From positions 1 through 18,861 of the forward strand of contig JAKSUS010000002.1 of the NCBI GenBank assembly GCA_024408745.1: a DNA stretch of 18,861 bases. The letters run 5' to 3'. This stretch comes from Candidatus Gastranaerophilales bacterium (lineage in GTDB: Bacteria; Cyanobacteriota; Vampirovibrionia; Gastranaerophilales; JAILCC01). The notes beneath the pieces were generated by a model that saw only the letters and a list, made by a program, of their open reading frames with translations, was not told the DNA's origin and did not search any database. This document shows positions 1 through 6,239 of the stretch, in pieces (position 1 is the first letter of the stretch; each line of letters opens with the position of its first letter). The position numbers and the translations under genes were made by a program.

Positions 1-959
1 CAAATGAAAATGATGTAGTACTTGACCCTTTTTGCGGTTGTGGAACTACATTATTAGAAGGTTTAAAATTAAACAGGAATGTCATAGGAATTGATTTAAG
101 TCCAATAGGTATTTTATGTGCAAAAGTAAAAACCTCTAAATTTGATTTTGAAAAGATTATTAAATATTCTGATAGGGTTTTAAATGTAAATTCATCTAAT
201 TTTAATATACCTGATTTTCCAAATAGAGAAATGTGGTTTAATTCTCAAGTTTTAAAAGAATTAGGGATGCTAAATTATAATATTCTGAACATTGAAGATA
301 CAAAATATAGAAATTTGTTTTATCTAATATTGCTGTCTATATTAAATAATTGTTCAAGAAAACGCAAAACTTGGAATTTAGGATATATAGCTGATAATTG
401 TATGCCAAATATAGATAGAAAGGTCGATGTAGTAAAACTTTATAAGCAACAATTAGAACTTTTGAAAAAAAGAAAAAATTTTATAAAAAATACTTCTAAT
501 AATACTGTGGAATGTATTGAATCGGATATAATGAACACAAATATAGCCGGAGTTGATTTAGTCGTAACATCTCCTCCGTATCCTTTTGCCGTTGATTTTA
601 TACGATATCATAGGCTTGCACTTTATTGGATGGGAAAACCAGTAGAAGAATTATCAAACAAAGAAGTTGGTGCAAGAAATAAAAGAAATAAAAAAAATTG
701 TGAAAATGAATTCTTTGATCAAATGGAACTAATATATTTACACATTATGGAAATGACTAAATCAAAAGGCTATTGGTGTATGACTATTGGTGATACGACA
801 AGATGTCATGTAAAAATAAATTTTGTAAATTGGACAATAAAATTATTTGAAAAAAACAATTGGAAATTGGTTAAAAAAAGTTATAGGTATCTTAAACAAC
901 AAACAATGGCACAAAAAAGAATAAAAACTGAATCAATTTTAATTTTTCAAAAATTGTAG
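1..959 (+). CDS. DNA methyltransferase (N4-cytosine / N6-adenine type), 5' end missing
   Basis: The frame is open from base 3 at the window edge, so the gene starts further left; 318 codons are visible, ending in TAG. Near the visible start is the SAM-binding motif I, DPFCGCGTT (visible residues 8-16), followed by a GIDLSP stretch typical of motif II. The catalytic motif IV is TSPPY (about residues 189-193), followed by a YxRxHRLxLYWMG-like stretch common in this family. The I-before-IV order, with SPPY rather than NPPY, fits an amino-methyltransferase that modifies the exocyclic amine of cytosine or adenine. The target sequence cannot be read from the protein. No endonuclease gene is visible to the right, so any restriction partner would be to the left, or the enzyme is an orphan. 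Length and start are unknown because of truncation. Confidence 0.85.
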   Translation, partial: NENDVVLDPFCGCGTTLLEGLKLNRNVIGIDLSPIGILCAKVKTSKFDFEKIIKYSDRVLNVNSSNFNIPDFPNREMWFNSQVLKELGMLNYNILNIEDTKYRNLFYLILLSILNNCSRKRKTWNLGYIADNCMPNIDRKVDVVKLYKQQLELLKKRKNFIKNTSNNTVECIESDIMNTNIAGVDLVVTSPPYPFAVDFIRYHRLALYWMGKPVEELSNKEVGARNKRNKKNCENEFFDQMELIYLHIMEMTKSKGYWCMTIGDTTRCHVKINFVNWTIKLFEKNNWKLVKKSYRYLKQQTMAQKRIKTESILIFQKL

Positions 960-1149
960 TTTTTAAATTAATCATAAACAATTATGAAATTTCGATTTGC
1001 ATCTCCTCATAATGATAATTTTGGTTAAAAACCGACTCGTGGGTACATCAAAATCCCTGTTAGAAACAGTGAAAATTGCAAGTTAATATAAAACAATGCG
1101 GAAATAATTATATATTCCCGCTCAATTTACTTATTTTAGCGACAAATCG
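960..1149. other. intergenic stretch with a possible broken coding remnant
   Basis: No intact gene is visible here. On the plus strand one frame reads ATG at 984, 14 codons ending in FASPHNDNFG, a TAA at 1026-1028, then continues open as KPTRGYIKIPVRNSENCKLI to a TAA at 1089-1091. The second half has a protein-like composition, so this may be the decayed tail of a gene. No ribosome binding site precedes it. Small perfect stems also occur (CTGTT/AACAG at 1058-1070, AGCGA/TCGCT at 1138-1151). Nothing decides between a coding remnant and chance. Confidence 0.3.
1098..1121 (-). terminator. candidate terminator hairpin after the small membrane protein gene
   Basis: GCGG at 1098-1101 pairs with CCGC at 1118-1121. 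After one A/C mismatch four more A-T pairs follow, leaving an AT-rich loop. Read on the minus strand, the hairpin lies about 28 bases beyond the stop of the 1150-1383 gene and is followed by the T-rich run ATTGTTTTATATT. The run is not a clean T tract, so termination is only likely; the hairpin could also serve the plus strand. Confidence 0.35.
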
Positions 1150-1383
1150 CTATCTGTTACAACTGTTATATTTATCACTAAGTTTTTCGTTAATTGCCAT
1201 AAGCAGGTAAATTACGTAAAAAACCAAAATAAAACTTATTAATCCTGCCCATAAAACACCTAAGCCTGCCCAAATGCCTTGTGCTGAAATCATAGTAATT
1301 GTTGAAATAATTAAACCTACAATGGTTACAATCGCCATAATATCAACGAATATGCTGCCAAATTTAACAATAAAATTTTTCAT
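1150..1383 (-). CDS. small two-helix membrane protein
   Basis: This 77-residue protein has two clear hydrophobic segments, about residues 9-33 and 39-63, joined by a short Gly/Ala-containing turn. A short polar tail (about residues 64-77, with Lys and Arg) follows. There is no cleavable signal peptide. The FYVIYLLMAINEKL segment resembles the end of DUF4282-type small membrane proteins, but that link is weak. The start is well supported: AAGGAGA lies 6 bases upstream of ATG (1389-1395), with a good promoter just beyond. It appears to be its own transcription unit, since the upstream EF-hand gene ends in a hairpin terminator. Function is unknown. Confidence 0.75.
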   Translation of the reverse strand: MKNFIVKFGSIFVDIMAIVTIVGLIISTITMISAQGIWAGLGVLWAGLISFILVFYVIYLLMAINEKLSDKYNSCNR

Positions 1384-1402
1384 AAAAATCTCCTTTTTTC
1401 TG

Positions 1403-1431
1403 ACTATATTAGTTTAATATATTGCACGCAA
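1403..1431 (-). promoter_or_regulatory. sigma-70-type promoter for the 77-residue membrane protein
   Basis: On the minus strand TTGCGT (1426-1431) is followed after exactly 17 bases by TATAGT (1403-1408). Transcription would begin near 1396, just before the AAGGAGA ribosome binding site, giving a leader of only about 13 bases. Confidence 0.55.
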
Positions 1432-1486
1432 AACGCTATTAGCCTGTCGGGTATAATCAGGGTGAAAAAGAATATAATTATATAAA

Positions 1487-1516
1487 AGTAAGTCGGCTTC
1501 AGGAAACCGACTTACT
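1487..1516 (-). terminator. intrinsic terminator of the EF-hand gene
   Basis: A perfect 10-bp stem (AGTAAGTCGG paired with CCGACTTACT) encloses a 10-base loop. On the minus strand it lies about 20 bases after the stop codon of the gene at 1537-2235 and is followed by TTTTATATAATTATATT. This is the best terminator hairpin in the window; the T tract is short but the stem is strong for such AT-rich DNA. Confidence 0.7.
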
Positions 1517-1536
1517 AAATATAAATATAGATTAAC

Positions 1537-2235
1537 TTACGCTGCTTTTTTTGCCTGGCTTAATATTTCAGATGATTCTTTTTCTATTTGCGGCTCTAAT
1601 TCATTTAGCCTCTTATCACATTTGCTCTTTGCGCTCATATAATCAATCAACCCTACAAGTGACGGGATACCACATACAAGTCCCCAAATCACTAATGGAA
1701 CAACGATTCCTGACATGCCGGCACCCAATAATAATGCGATGCCTCCAAATGCTGCAAGGCCAATGCCGGCGCCTGCAGAAAAACTGATAAGCTCCATAAA
1801 ACTTTTTTTAATAAAATCTTTTGTTTTCTTTAATTGATTTGCATCTCTTTTTTTACCGTACAATACGATTTCTTCTTTTGATAAGCTCTTATTACCATCT
1901 AAGTCTATATCGGCAAAAGTCTTCATATCTCTGCCATCTTTTGTTTTTTCAAAAGTTAATCCGGGATAATAATCCACTTCGCTATCTTTTAATAATACAG
2001 CGGATAATCTTCTGCTTCCGGCAATACCGCTTACGGAACCAAGTATTCTGCCTTCTTTGGTTGTAACGGTTTCTGCAAATACCGGTCCGACATAACGATT
2101 TAATTCATCCTGATCAATAACATGATCACCGTTTTTGTCTGCTACTCTTGCTTGATCAAATGCTTCTTTGTCAGCATAAACATCATCAACTTTTGTACCT
2201 ACACCAATTTTTAATCCTTCAATTGCTTCTGCCAT
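1537..2235 (-). CDS. EF-hand calcium-binding membrane protein
   Basis: This 232-residue protein has two canonical EF-hand loops: residues 33-44 (D33, N35, D37, D41, E44) and residues 111-122 (D111, D113, N115, S117, S119, E122). Both keep the acidic and oxygen ligands at positions 1, 3, 5, 9 and 12, so calcium binding is likely. A Gly-rich hydrophobic stretch at about residues 150-199 looks like two membrane segments. The C-terminus (200-232) is charged, Lys/Glu-rich and probably helical. There is no N-terminal signal, so the calcium-binding part is probably cytoplasmic, though this is inference. A GAGG site lies 8 bases before ATG, a promoter sits at 2268-2295 and a strong terminator follows. 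The pairing of EF-hands with a C-terminal hairpin membrane anchor matches no named family that I recognise. Confidence 0.8.
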   Translation of the reverse strand: MAEAIEGLKIGVGTKVDDVYADKEAFDQARVADKNGDHVIDQDELNRYVGPVFAETVTTKEGRILGSVSGIAGSRRLSAVLLKDSEVDYYPGLTFEKTKDGRDMKTFADIDLDGNKSLSKEEIVLYGKKRDANQLKKTKDFIKKSFMELISFSAGAGIGLAAFGGIALLLGAGMSGIVVPLVIWGLVCGIPSLVGLIDYMSAKSKCDKRLNELEPQIEKESSEILSQAKKAA

Positions 2236-2267
2236 TTGAATACCTCATACACTTTACCTAACACATG

Positions 2268-2295
2268 AATATAAATTGCCTTACTTGTGTATCAA
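2268..2295 (-). promoter_or_regulatory. sigma-70-type promoter for the EF-hand gene
   Basis: On the minus strand TTGATA (2290-2295) is followed after 16 bases by TATATT (2268-2273). The start would fall about 25 bases before the GAGG ribosome binding site and ATG at 2235. It lies back to back with the rightward promoter at 2306-2334. Confidence 0.5.
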
Positions 2296-2305
2296 TAAAA
2301 ACAAG

Positions 2306-2334
2306 TTGCTTATAAAAATTGCCCCATATATAAA
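2306..2334 (+). promoter_or_regulatory. sigma-70-type promoter upstream of the Ycf45-like gene
   Basis: TTGCTT (2306-2311), 17 bases, then TATAAA (2329-2334). Transcription would start near 2341. A second perfect -10 box, TATAAT, lies at 2394-2399 with no clear -35. Either would serve the start at 2431; only the first could serve a start at 2371. Confidence 0.45.
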
Positions 2335-2430
2335 AATTTCTTTTTATTTCCTACAAATATACTAAATATAATGCAAAGTAATAAAAAATATAGTATAATA
2401 TTAATAGATAGCTTGCATGAAAGAGGCTTG

Positions 2431-3999
2431 ATGGGCGAATTATCATTTTATAATGATTTAGACAAATTATTAAATGTCATGCCGTCTGTTATTACCAAAA
2501 ATTTACACAAAGACGAACTTGATGATTTGGTTGAATTAGTAATGGATTTGGGCAGAAAGCCTGAGGCTCGTTTTTCATCAGGCGATATAAAATACATCTC
2601 AGATCAGGTTGTGTCTGAAGATGATATTAATTATGTTGTTGAAAGAATTGAAGATTTTACACTCGATAACCGTTCCGGTGTTGCAGGAACTTTGCACAGA
2701 ATTTCCGCTATACGAAACAGAAAAAATAAAGTCGTTGGTCTTACAGCTCGTATCGGTCGTGTTGTTACGGGAACGATTGATTGTATTCAGGATATTGTTA
2801 AAGACGGAAAAAGCATATTATTTTTAGGTCGTCCGGGTGTCGGCAAAACGACAAAACTTCGTGAAATTTCAAGAATGGTTGCAGACGATTTAAAAAAACG
2901 TGTTGTAATCGTTGATACATCAAATGAAATTGCAGGTGATGGTGATATTCCTCACAGAGCAATAGGTTGTGCAAGAAGAATGCAGGTTTCTCAACCCGAA
3001 AAGCAAAAAGACATTATGATTGAAGCGGTTGAAAACCATACACCGCAAGTAATTGTCGTTGATGAAATCGGTACGGAAGAAGAAGCACAAGCGGCAAGAA
3101 CAATTGCGGAGCGTGGCGTTATGCTTATTGCAACCGCGCATGGTAATATGCTTGAAAACTTAATCAAAAACCCGACTTTATCCGATTTGGTCGGCGGAGT
3201 CAGTTCCGTAACCTTAGGTGATGAAGAAGCTAAAAGACGTGCAACGCAAAAAACAATTTTGGAAAGAGAAAAACAACCGACTTTTGATGTTGTTATTGAA
3301 ATTGTGGACAGAGAAACATTGGCGGTTTATCCTGATGTTGCAACTGCGGTTGATTATATTTTAAGAGGCTGGCCGATTCAGCCCGAAATCAGAAAAATCG
3401 GCTTTTTACCAAAAGAAAAAAGAGAAGTCGAACCTGCCGTTGAAATAAAACAGGAAATTAAAAAAGAACCTGAATTTACAAGCAGTTTGAACAGAGATTT
3501 CAATGTCAAAAAATATGTTGATGAAAATAAAACATACAGAAAAATTTATATTTATTCAATTTCGAGAAACATTGTTGAAAAAGCAATAGAGAGATTAAAC
3601 CTTAATGCAAAAGTTACAAAAAGTATTGATGATGCCGATTTGGTTATTTCTCATAAGAGTTATGCAAAAGGCGGTTCTAAAATAATTGAGGCCGCACAAG
3701 AATTTAAACTCCCTATTCATTTTGTAAAATCCAATAACATGCCGCAAATTCAAAAAGCATTGAAGATTGCATTGGGGGTTAAATCTGATAATGATAATCC
3801 GACTTTCTATGATGAAACGGATGAAGCTTTGGAAGAAGCGCAAAAAGCAGTTTTAAGGCATAATGAAACAGGTGAAGAAATAGAGCTTTCTCCACGTCCT
3901 ATTGAGATAAGAAAACAACAACACGATTATATTGAACAACACGGACTAAAAGGTGTTAGTGTTGGTGAAGAACCAAACAGAAGAATAAAAATCGTGTAA
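2431..3999 (+). CDS. Ycf45-like AAA-type ATPase with C-terminal R3H domain
   Basis: Numbering here is from the upstream ATG at 2371 (542 residues). A P-loop ATPase core carries Walker A GRPGVGKTT (153-161) and Walker B VIVVDE (227-232), in a domain related to SpoIIIAA. At the end is an R3H nucleic-acid-binding domain: RKQQH (R514, H518) followed by GVSVGEEPNRRIKIV. This arrangement is that of the Ycf45 family of cyanobacteria and plastids, thought to bind nucleic acid; its cellular role is not settled. I prefer the start at 2431 (residue 21): AGAGG lies 4 bases before that ATG, and family similarity begins near its MGELSFYNDLDKLL segment. The ATG at 2371 has no ribosome binding site. It is followed after 168 bases by rpsF. 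Confidence 0.88.
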   Translation: MGELSFYNDLDKLLNVMPSVITKNLHKDELDDLVELVMDLGRKPEARFSSGDIKYISDQVVSEDDINYVVERIEDFTLDNRSGVAGTLHRISAIRNRKNKVVGLTARIGRVVTGTIDCIQDIVKDGKSILFLGRPGVGKTTKLREISRMVADDLKKRVVIVDTSNEIAGDGDIPHRAIGCARRMQVSQPEKQKDIMIEAVENHTPQVIVVDEIGTEEEAQAARTIAERGVMLIATAHGNMLENLIKNPTLSDLVGGVSSVTLGDEEAKRRATQKTILEREKQPTFDVVIEIVDRETLAVYPDVATAVDYILRGWPIQPEIRKIGFLPKEKREVEPAVEIKQEIKKEPEFTSSLNRDFNVKKYVDENKTYRKIYIYSISRNIVEKAIERLNLNAKVTKSIDDADLVISHKSYAKGGSKIIEAAQEFKLPIHFVKSNNMPQIQKALKIALGVKSDNDNPTFYDETDEALEEAQKAVLRHNETGEEIELSPRPIEIRKQQHDYIEQHGLKGVSVGEEPNRRIKIV

Positions 4000-4045
4000 A
4001 AGTAAGTTTTCAGGTAAATAGTTTTTCTATGCTTATTTGCATGCA

Positions 4046-4064
4046 ACCACCCGTCGGGAGTGGT
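4046..4064 (+). promoter_or_regulatory. candidate S6:S18 complex-binding leader motif before rpsF
   Basis: ACCAC (4046-4050) pairs perfectly with GTGGT (4060-4064), and the element between them opens with CCG (4051-4053) followed by TCGGGA. A conserved CCG presented in a bulge between a stem and a hairpin is the known S6:S18 binding motif in leaders of rpsF operons, where the complex represses its own mRNA. The position, about 100 bases before rpsF in an operon that also encodes S18, fits. Against it: the apical hairpin is very short, CC may instead pair with GG, and a promoter-like sequence lies downstream at 4108-4135. Confidence 0.45.
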
Positions 4065-4076
4065 AAAATAGCGCAA

Positions 4077-4097
4077 CAAATTGCACTCTGCAAATTG
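4077..4097 (+). repeat. perfectly positioned inverted repeat in the rpsF leader
   Basis: CAAATTGCA (4077-4085) and TGCAAATTG (4089-4097) form a 9-position stem with a single A/A mismatch and a CTC loop. A further short stem CAAC/GTTG (4098-4110) is followed by AATTTATTTTTG. The second element could be an attenuator or the end of the upstream message, but its stem is only 4 bp. The function of this folded leader is inferred. Confidence 0.35.
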
Positions 4098-4107
4098 CAA
4101 CATCAAG

Positions 4108-4135
4108 TTGAATTTATTTTTGTTCATGGTAATAT
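4108..4135 (+). promoter_or_regulatory. possible promoter close to rpsF
   Basis: TTGAAT (4108-4113), 16 bases, TAATAT (4130-4135), with a start near 4142. This would give a leader of about 26 bases containing the AAGGAG site for the TTG start at 4168. If this is the main promoter, the hairpins at 4046-4097 would not be in the message. The same TAATATAAGAA string recurs at 14067-14077 before another gene. Confidence 0.35.
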
Positions 4136-4153
4136 AAGAAAAAATGGCTAGAA

Positions 4154-4170
4154 AAGGAGTTAGAAAATTG
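4154..4170 (+). promoter_or_regulatory. ribosome binding site and TTG start of rpsF
   Basis: AAGGAG (4154-4159) lies 8 bases before TTG (4168-4170). The in-frame ATG at 4144 has no comparable site. Protein S6 normally starts just before a KYEL-type stretch, and the TTG is directly before KNYELL, so TTG is the likely initiator. Confidence 0.7.
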
Positions 4171-4467
4171 AAAAATTACGAATTATTATCAATAATTAAA
4201 CCAAATTTTGATGCTGAAGAAGTTGATAAAATCATTGCACAATTAGAAGAATATGTTTCTAATTTAGGCGGAAAACTTTTAGACAATGACAAAATCGGCA
4301 GAAAAAAATTGGCTTATGACATTGACAACTACAGAGATGGTTTCTATGTAGTTTCTAAAATTGAACTTGCGCCTGAAAACGTAAAAGCTCTTAAAAGAAA
4401 TTTAAAATTAAACGATAATTTCTTAAGAGATATGATTGTTGAAGATAAGCAAGCAGTACAAGCATAA
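4168..4467 (+). CDS. rpsF: small ribosomal subunit protein bS6
   Basis: With the TTG start the protein is 99 residues, the usual bS6 length, beginning MKNYELLSIIKPNFDAEEV, which matches the family N-terminus. The GGKLLDNDKIGRKKLAYDI and DGFYVV segments are typical of the S6 fold. S6 binds 16S rRNA in the platform of the 30S subunit as a dimer with S18, whose gene lies two genes downstream. An ATG at 4144 would add eight residues (MARKGVRK) that are absent from family members; this upstream stretch instead contains the ribosome binding site. Order rpsF-ssb-rpsR is the classic bacterial operon, with ssb 12 bases downstream. Regulation by S6:S18 binding to the leader is plausible. Confidence 0.93.
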   Translation: MKNYELLSIIKPNFDAEEVDKIIAQLEEYVSNLGGKLLDNDKIGRKKLAYDIDNYRDGFYVVSKIELAPENVKALKRNLKLNDNFLRDMIVEDKQAVQA

Positions 4468-4479
4468 GGAATTAAAATT

Positions 4480-4875
4480 ATGTCAGTAGCAAAAGCAGTA
4501 ATATCAGGAATTGCAGTAAGAGATGCCGAAAAACGCTTTACAACTAACGATTTGGCAGTTCTTAATTTTACAATGAACATCAACGAGCAAGAAGAAACTC
4601 TTTTAAGAGTTGTGATGATGGGCAAGTTAGCGGAAAGTGCTGACGGAATTATAAAGAAAGGCTCTATCGTTACCGTTGAGGGTCGTTTACAAACTAATAC
4701 ATTTAAAGATTCAAACGGCGAAGACAAAAAAATCATTGAACTTGTTGCACAAAATTTTGATGTTGCAGGCAAAGCCGATGTTACAGTTAGTACTTCAAGT
4801 CAAGCAGAAAACGATTATAATATGCCGGATGATGTTCCGGAAGAATTAATCGGTGATGAAGAAATACCATTTTAG
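4480..4875 (+). CDS. ssb: single-stranded DNA-binding protein
   Basis: This 131-residue protein has an N-terminal OB-fold (about 1-104) with the expected VEGRLQTNTFKDSNGE segment. A short acidic linker leads to the C-terminal tip DEEIPF (126-131), the conserved peptide through which SSB recruits replication and repair proteins. It coats single-stranded DNA as a tetramer during replication, recombination and repair. The linker is short compared with E. coli SSB. AAGGA lies just before the ATG and overlaps the rpsF stop region; the position between rpsF and rpsR is the standard arrangement. Confidence 0.95.
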   Translation: MSVAKAVISGIAVRDAEKRFTTNDLAVLNFTMNINEQEETLLRVVMMGKLAESADGIIKKGSIVTVEGRLQTNTFKDSNGEDKKIIELVAQNFDVAGKADVTVSTSSQAENDYNMPDDVPEELIGDEEIPF

Positions 4876-4898
4876 AAATAAATTGGAAAGGATTAAAA

Positions 4899-5135
4899 AT
4901 GATTAACAATAAAGATCAAGCTAAGAAAAAGAAAAAAAATTGCAGCTTTTGTGCAGATAAAATCGAACAAGTTGATTTTAAGGATGTTCACAAATTGAAA
5001 AGATACTTGAGCGAAAGAGGTAAAATTCTTCCTCGTCGTATCACAGGTACATGTGCTGCACACCAAAGACAAATTGCCAGAGCTATTAAAATGGCAAGAG
5101 AAGCAGCTTTAATCGATTACGTTTTTGAAGGTTAA
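4899..5135 (+). CDS. rpsR: small ribosomal subunit protein bS18, zinc-binding form
   Basis: This 78-residue protein carries the bS18 core: FKDVHKLKRYLSERGKILPRR, then TGTCAAHQRQIARAIKMAR. It keeps four potential zinc ligands, C15 and C18 (CSFC) with C52 and H55 (CAAH), so it is the C+ type of S18. It binds 16S rRNA with S6 in the 30S platform. AAAGGAT precedes the ATG, and the gene is 23 bases after ssb. Confidence 0.95.
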   Translation: MINNKDQAKKKKKNCSFCADKIEQVDFKDVHKLKRYLSERGKILPRRITGTCAAHQRQIARAIKMAREAALIDYVFEG

Positions 5136-5176
5136 TTGATTTAAGTTAGTTTTGAAGGTAGTTTGTTAAGGTTATT

Positions 5177-5620
5177 ATGAGTAACAATATTTACAATTTT
5201 TCAAAAGTTCCAAGTATGCCGGAGAGAATTTTATCTGCTCTGGCATACTTAACTTGTGGTTTTGTCGGTATAATTTTAATAATTGCATCAGTATTTTTAA
5301 AAGTAAGTTTAAAACCTTTTGTTAAATTTAATTGTTATCAATCAATTTTATTAGGGTTTGTTTTTGCATTTTTACAATTAACTTATAATTTAATTGACGG
5401 TTTATTGCAATTATTACAAATTATTCCTTGGTTAGGTTCATTTTTGTATAGTGTTTTTGCATTTTTAGTATATTATTTAATGAGTTTTCCGATATTATTC
5501 GGGTTTTCACTTTTATCAAGTATCATAATTTTGGCATTAATTTATTTGATAATCGTAACATTAGCGGGTAAAAACCCTTATATCCCTTTTATTTCCGATG
5601 CAATTAAAAGGATAATGTAA
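5177..5620 (+). CDS. Tic20/Ycf60-like membrane protein
   Basis: This 147-residue protein has four predicted membrane segments, about residues 19-41, 54-72, 84-105 and 108-130. After an ERILSALAYL start, the FVKFNCYQSILLGF segment and the ending GKNPYIPFISDAIKRI match the two conserved landmarks of Tic20-like (DUF4870-related) proteins: F-[IV]-[RK]-F-x2-x-Q-[AS]-I-L-L and G-x4-I-P-x-I-S-D-A. In plastids Tic20 is part of the inner-envelope protein import channel; the bacterial role is unknown. AAGG lies 6 bases before ATG. It is 41 bases after rpsR and ends one base before the in-frame ATG of pth, so translational coupling is likely. Confidence 0.8.
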   Translation: MSNNIYNFSKVPSMPERILSALAYLTCGFVGIILIIASVFLKVSLKPFVKFNCYQSILLGFVFAFLQLTYNLIDGLLQLLQIIPWLGSFLYSVFAFLVYYLMSFPILFGFSLLSSIIILALIYLIIVTLAGKNPYIPFISDAIKRIM

Positions 5621-5639
5621 AATGTTGTGAATTGCAGGT

Positions 5640-6239
5640 TTGGGGAATTATCCTAAAGAGTATGATTTAACACGTCATAATATTGGTTTTATGACAATCG
5701 ATCAAATAGCAAATAAACTTGGCTCTATGTGTATAGATAACTTTGCGGATAAATACGGTGCAGAGTTTAAAACGGAAAATAAATTCAAAGCCGATATTGC
5801 AACTGCCAATATTAATAATGAAAAAGTCATTTTGGTAAAACCTTTAACGTTTATGAATTTATCGGGTGAAGCAATTCAAAAAATTAATGCGTTCTATAAA
5901 ATCGAACCTCAAAATATTTTGATTGTTTATGATGATTTATCAATAGAATTAGGCAAGTTTAGATTCAGGGCAAACGGAACAGACGGCGGACACAACGGAA
6001 TTAAGTCAATTATTAATATGTTGGGAACGAAAGATTTCCCAAGATTAAAAGTCGGAATAGGTCCTCAGCCTCAATTTGTGAAATCAGAAAGCTTTGTTTT
6101 GCAAAAATTTCCAAATGACCAAATTGATTTATTAAATAAAGTCGTTTTAAAATCCGTTGAAGCCATTGATGATTATCTTCAAAAAGGCATAGTTGAAGTT
6201 CAAAATAAGTATAACGGATTAAATTTAAACGAATTATAA
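5640..6239 (+). CDS. pth: peptidyl-tRNA hydrolase with an in-frame TGA near its natural start
   Basis: Pth cleaves peptidyl-tRNA released from stalled ribosomes and is essential in most bacteria. The protein shows GNYPKEY (usually GNPGxxY), TRHNIGFM with the catalytic His, KPLTFMNLSG, YDDLSIELGKFRFRANGTDGGHNGIKSI, and RLKVGIG. The uninterrupted frame begins at TTG 5640, giving 199 residues. The natural N-terminus is readable upstream in the same frame as ATG(5622) TTG TGA ATT GCA GGT, i.e. ML-stop-IAGLGN, which aligns with the usual MLxIAGLGN. TGA is a normal stop elsewhere in the window. A TTG start would remove the first beta strand and lacks a good ribosome binding site. The cause may be a mutation, a sequence error or an unusual start. 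It follows the Tic20-like gene by one base at ATG 5622 and overlaps the convergent gene at 6234. Confidence 0.85.
   Translation: MGNYPKEYDLTRHNIGFMTIDQIANKLGSMCIDNFADKYGAEFKTENKFKADIATANINNEKVILVKPLTFMNLSGEAIQKINAFYKIEPQNILIVYDDLSIELGKFRFRANGTDGGHNGIKSIINMLGTKDFPRLKVGIGPQPQFVKSESFVLQKFPNDQIDLLNKVVLKSVEAIDDYLQKGIVEVQNKYNGLNLNEL

Noticed and set aside
1..959. Complete restriction-modification or new defence system
   Set aside because: Only a 3' methyltransferase fragment is present, with no nuclease, helicase or specificity gene to its right.
1012..1086. 24-codon frame MIILVKNRLVGTSKSLLETV as a small protein
   Set aside because: No Shine-Dalgarno sequence or promoter; it overlaps the other remnant frame and nothing favours it.
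1138..1151. AGCGA/TCGCT stem as terminator of the 77-residue gene
   Set aside because: It overlaps the stop codon, and on the minus strand it is followed by AAAATAAG rather than a T tract.
4344..4772. 142-codon open frame on the minus strand across rpsF and ssb
   Set aside because: It lies wholly antisense to two certain genes, has no ribosome binding site and a low-complexity Ser/Leu-rich composition.
5628..5630. TGA as a sense codon (genetic code 4 or 25, or selenocysteine)
   Set aside because: lpxC and recN end in TGA at the right length, Trp is encoded by TGG, Gly by GGN, and no other gene here contains an in-frame TGA. No selenocysteine-insertion context or expected site exists.
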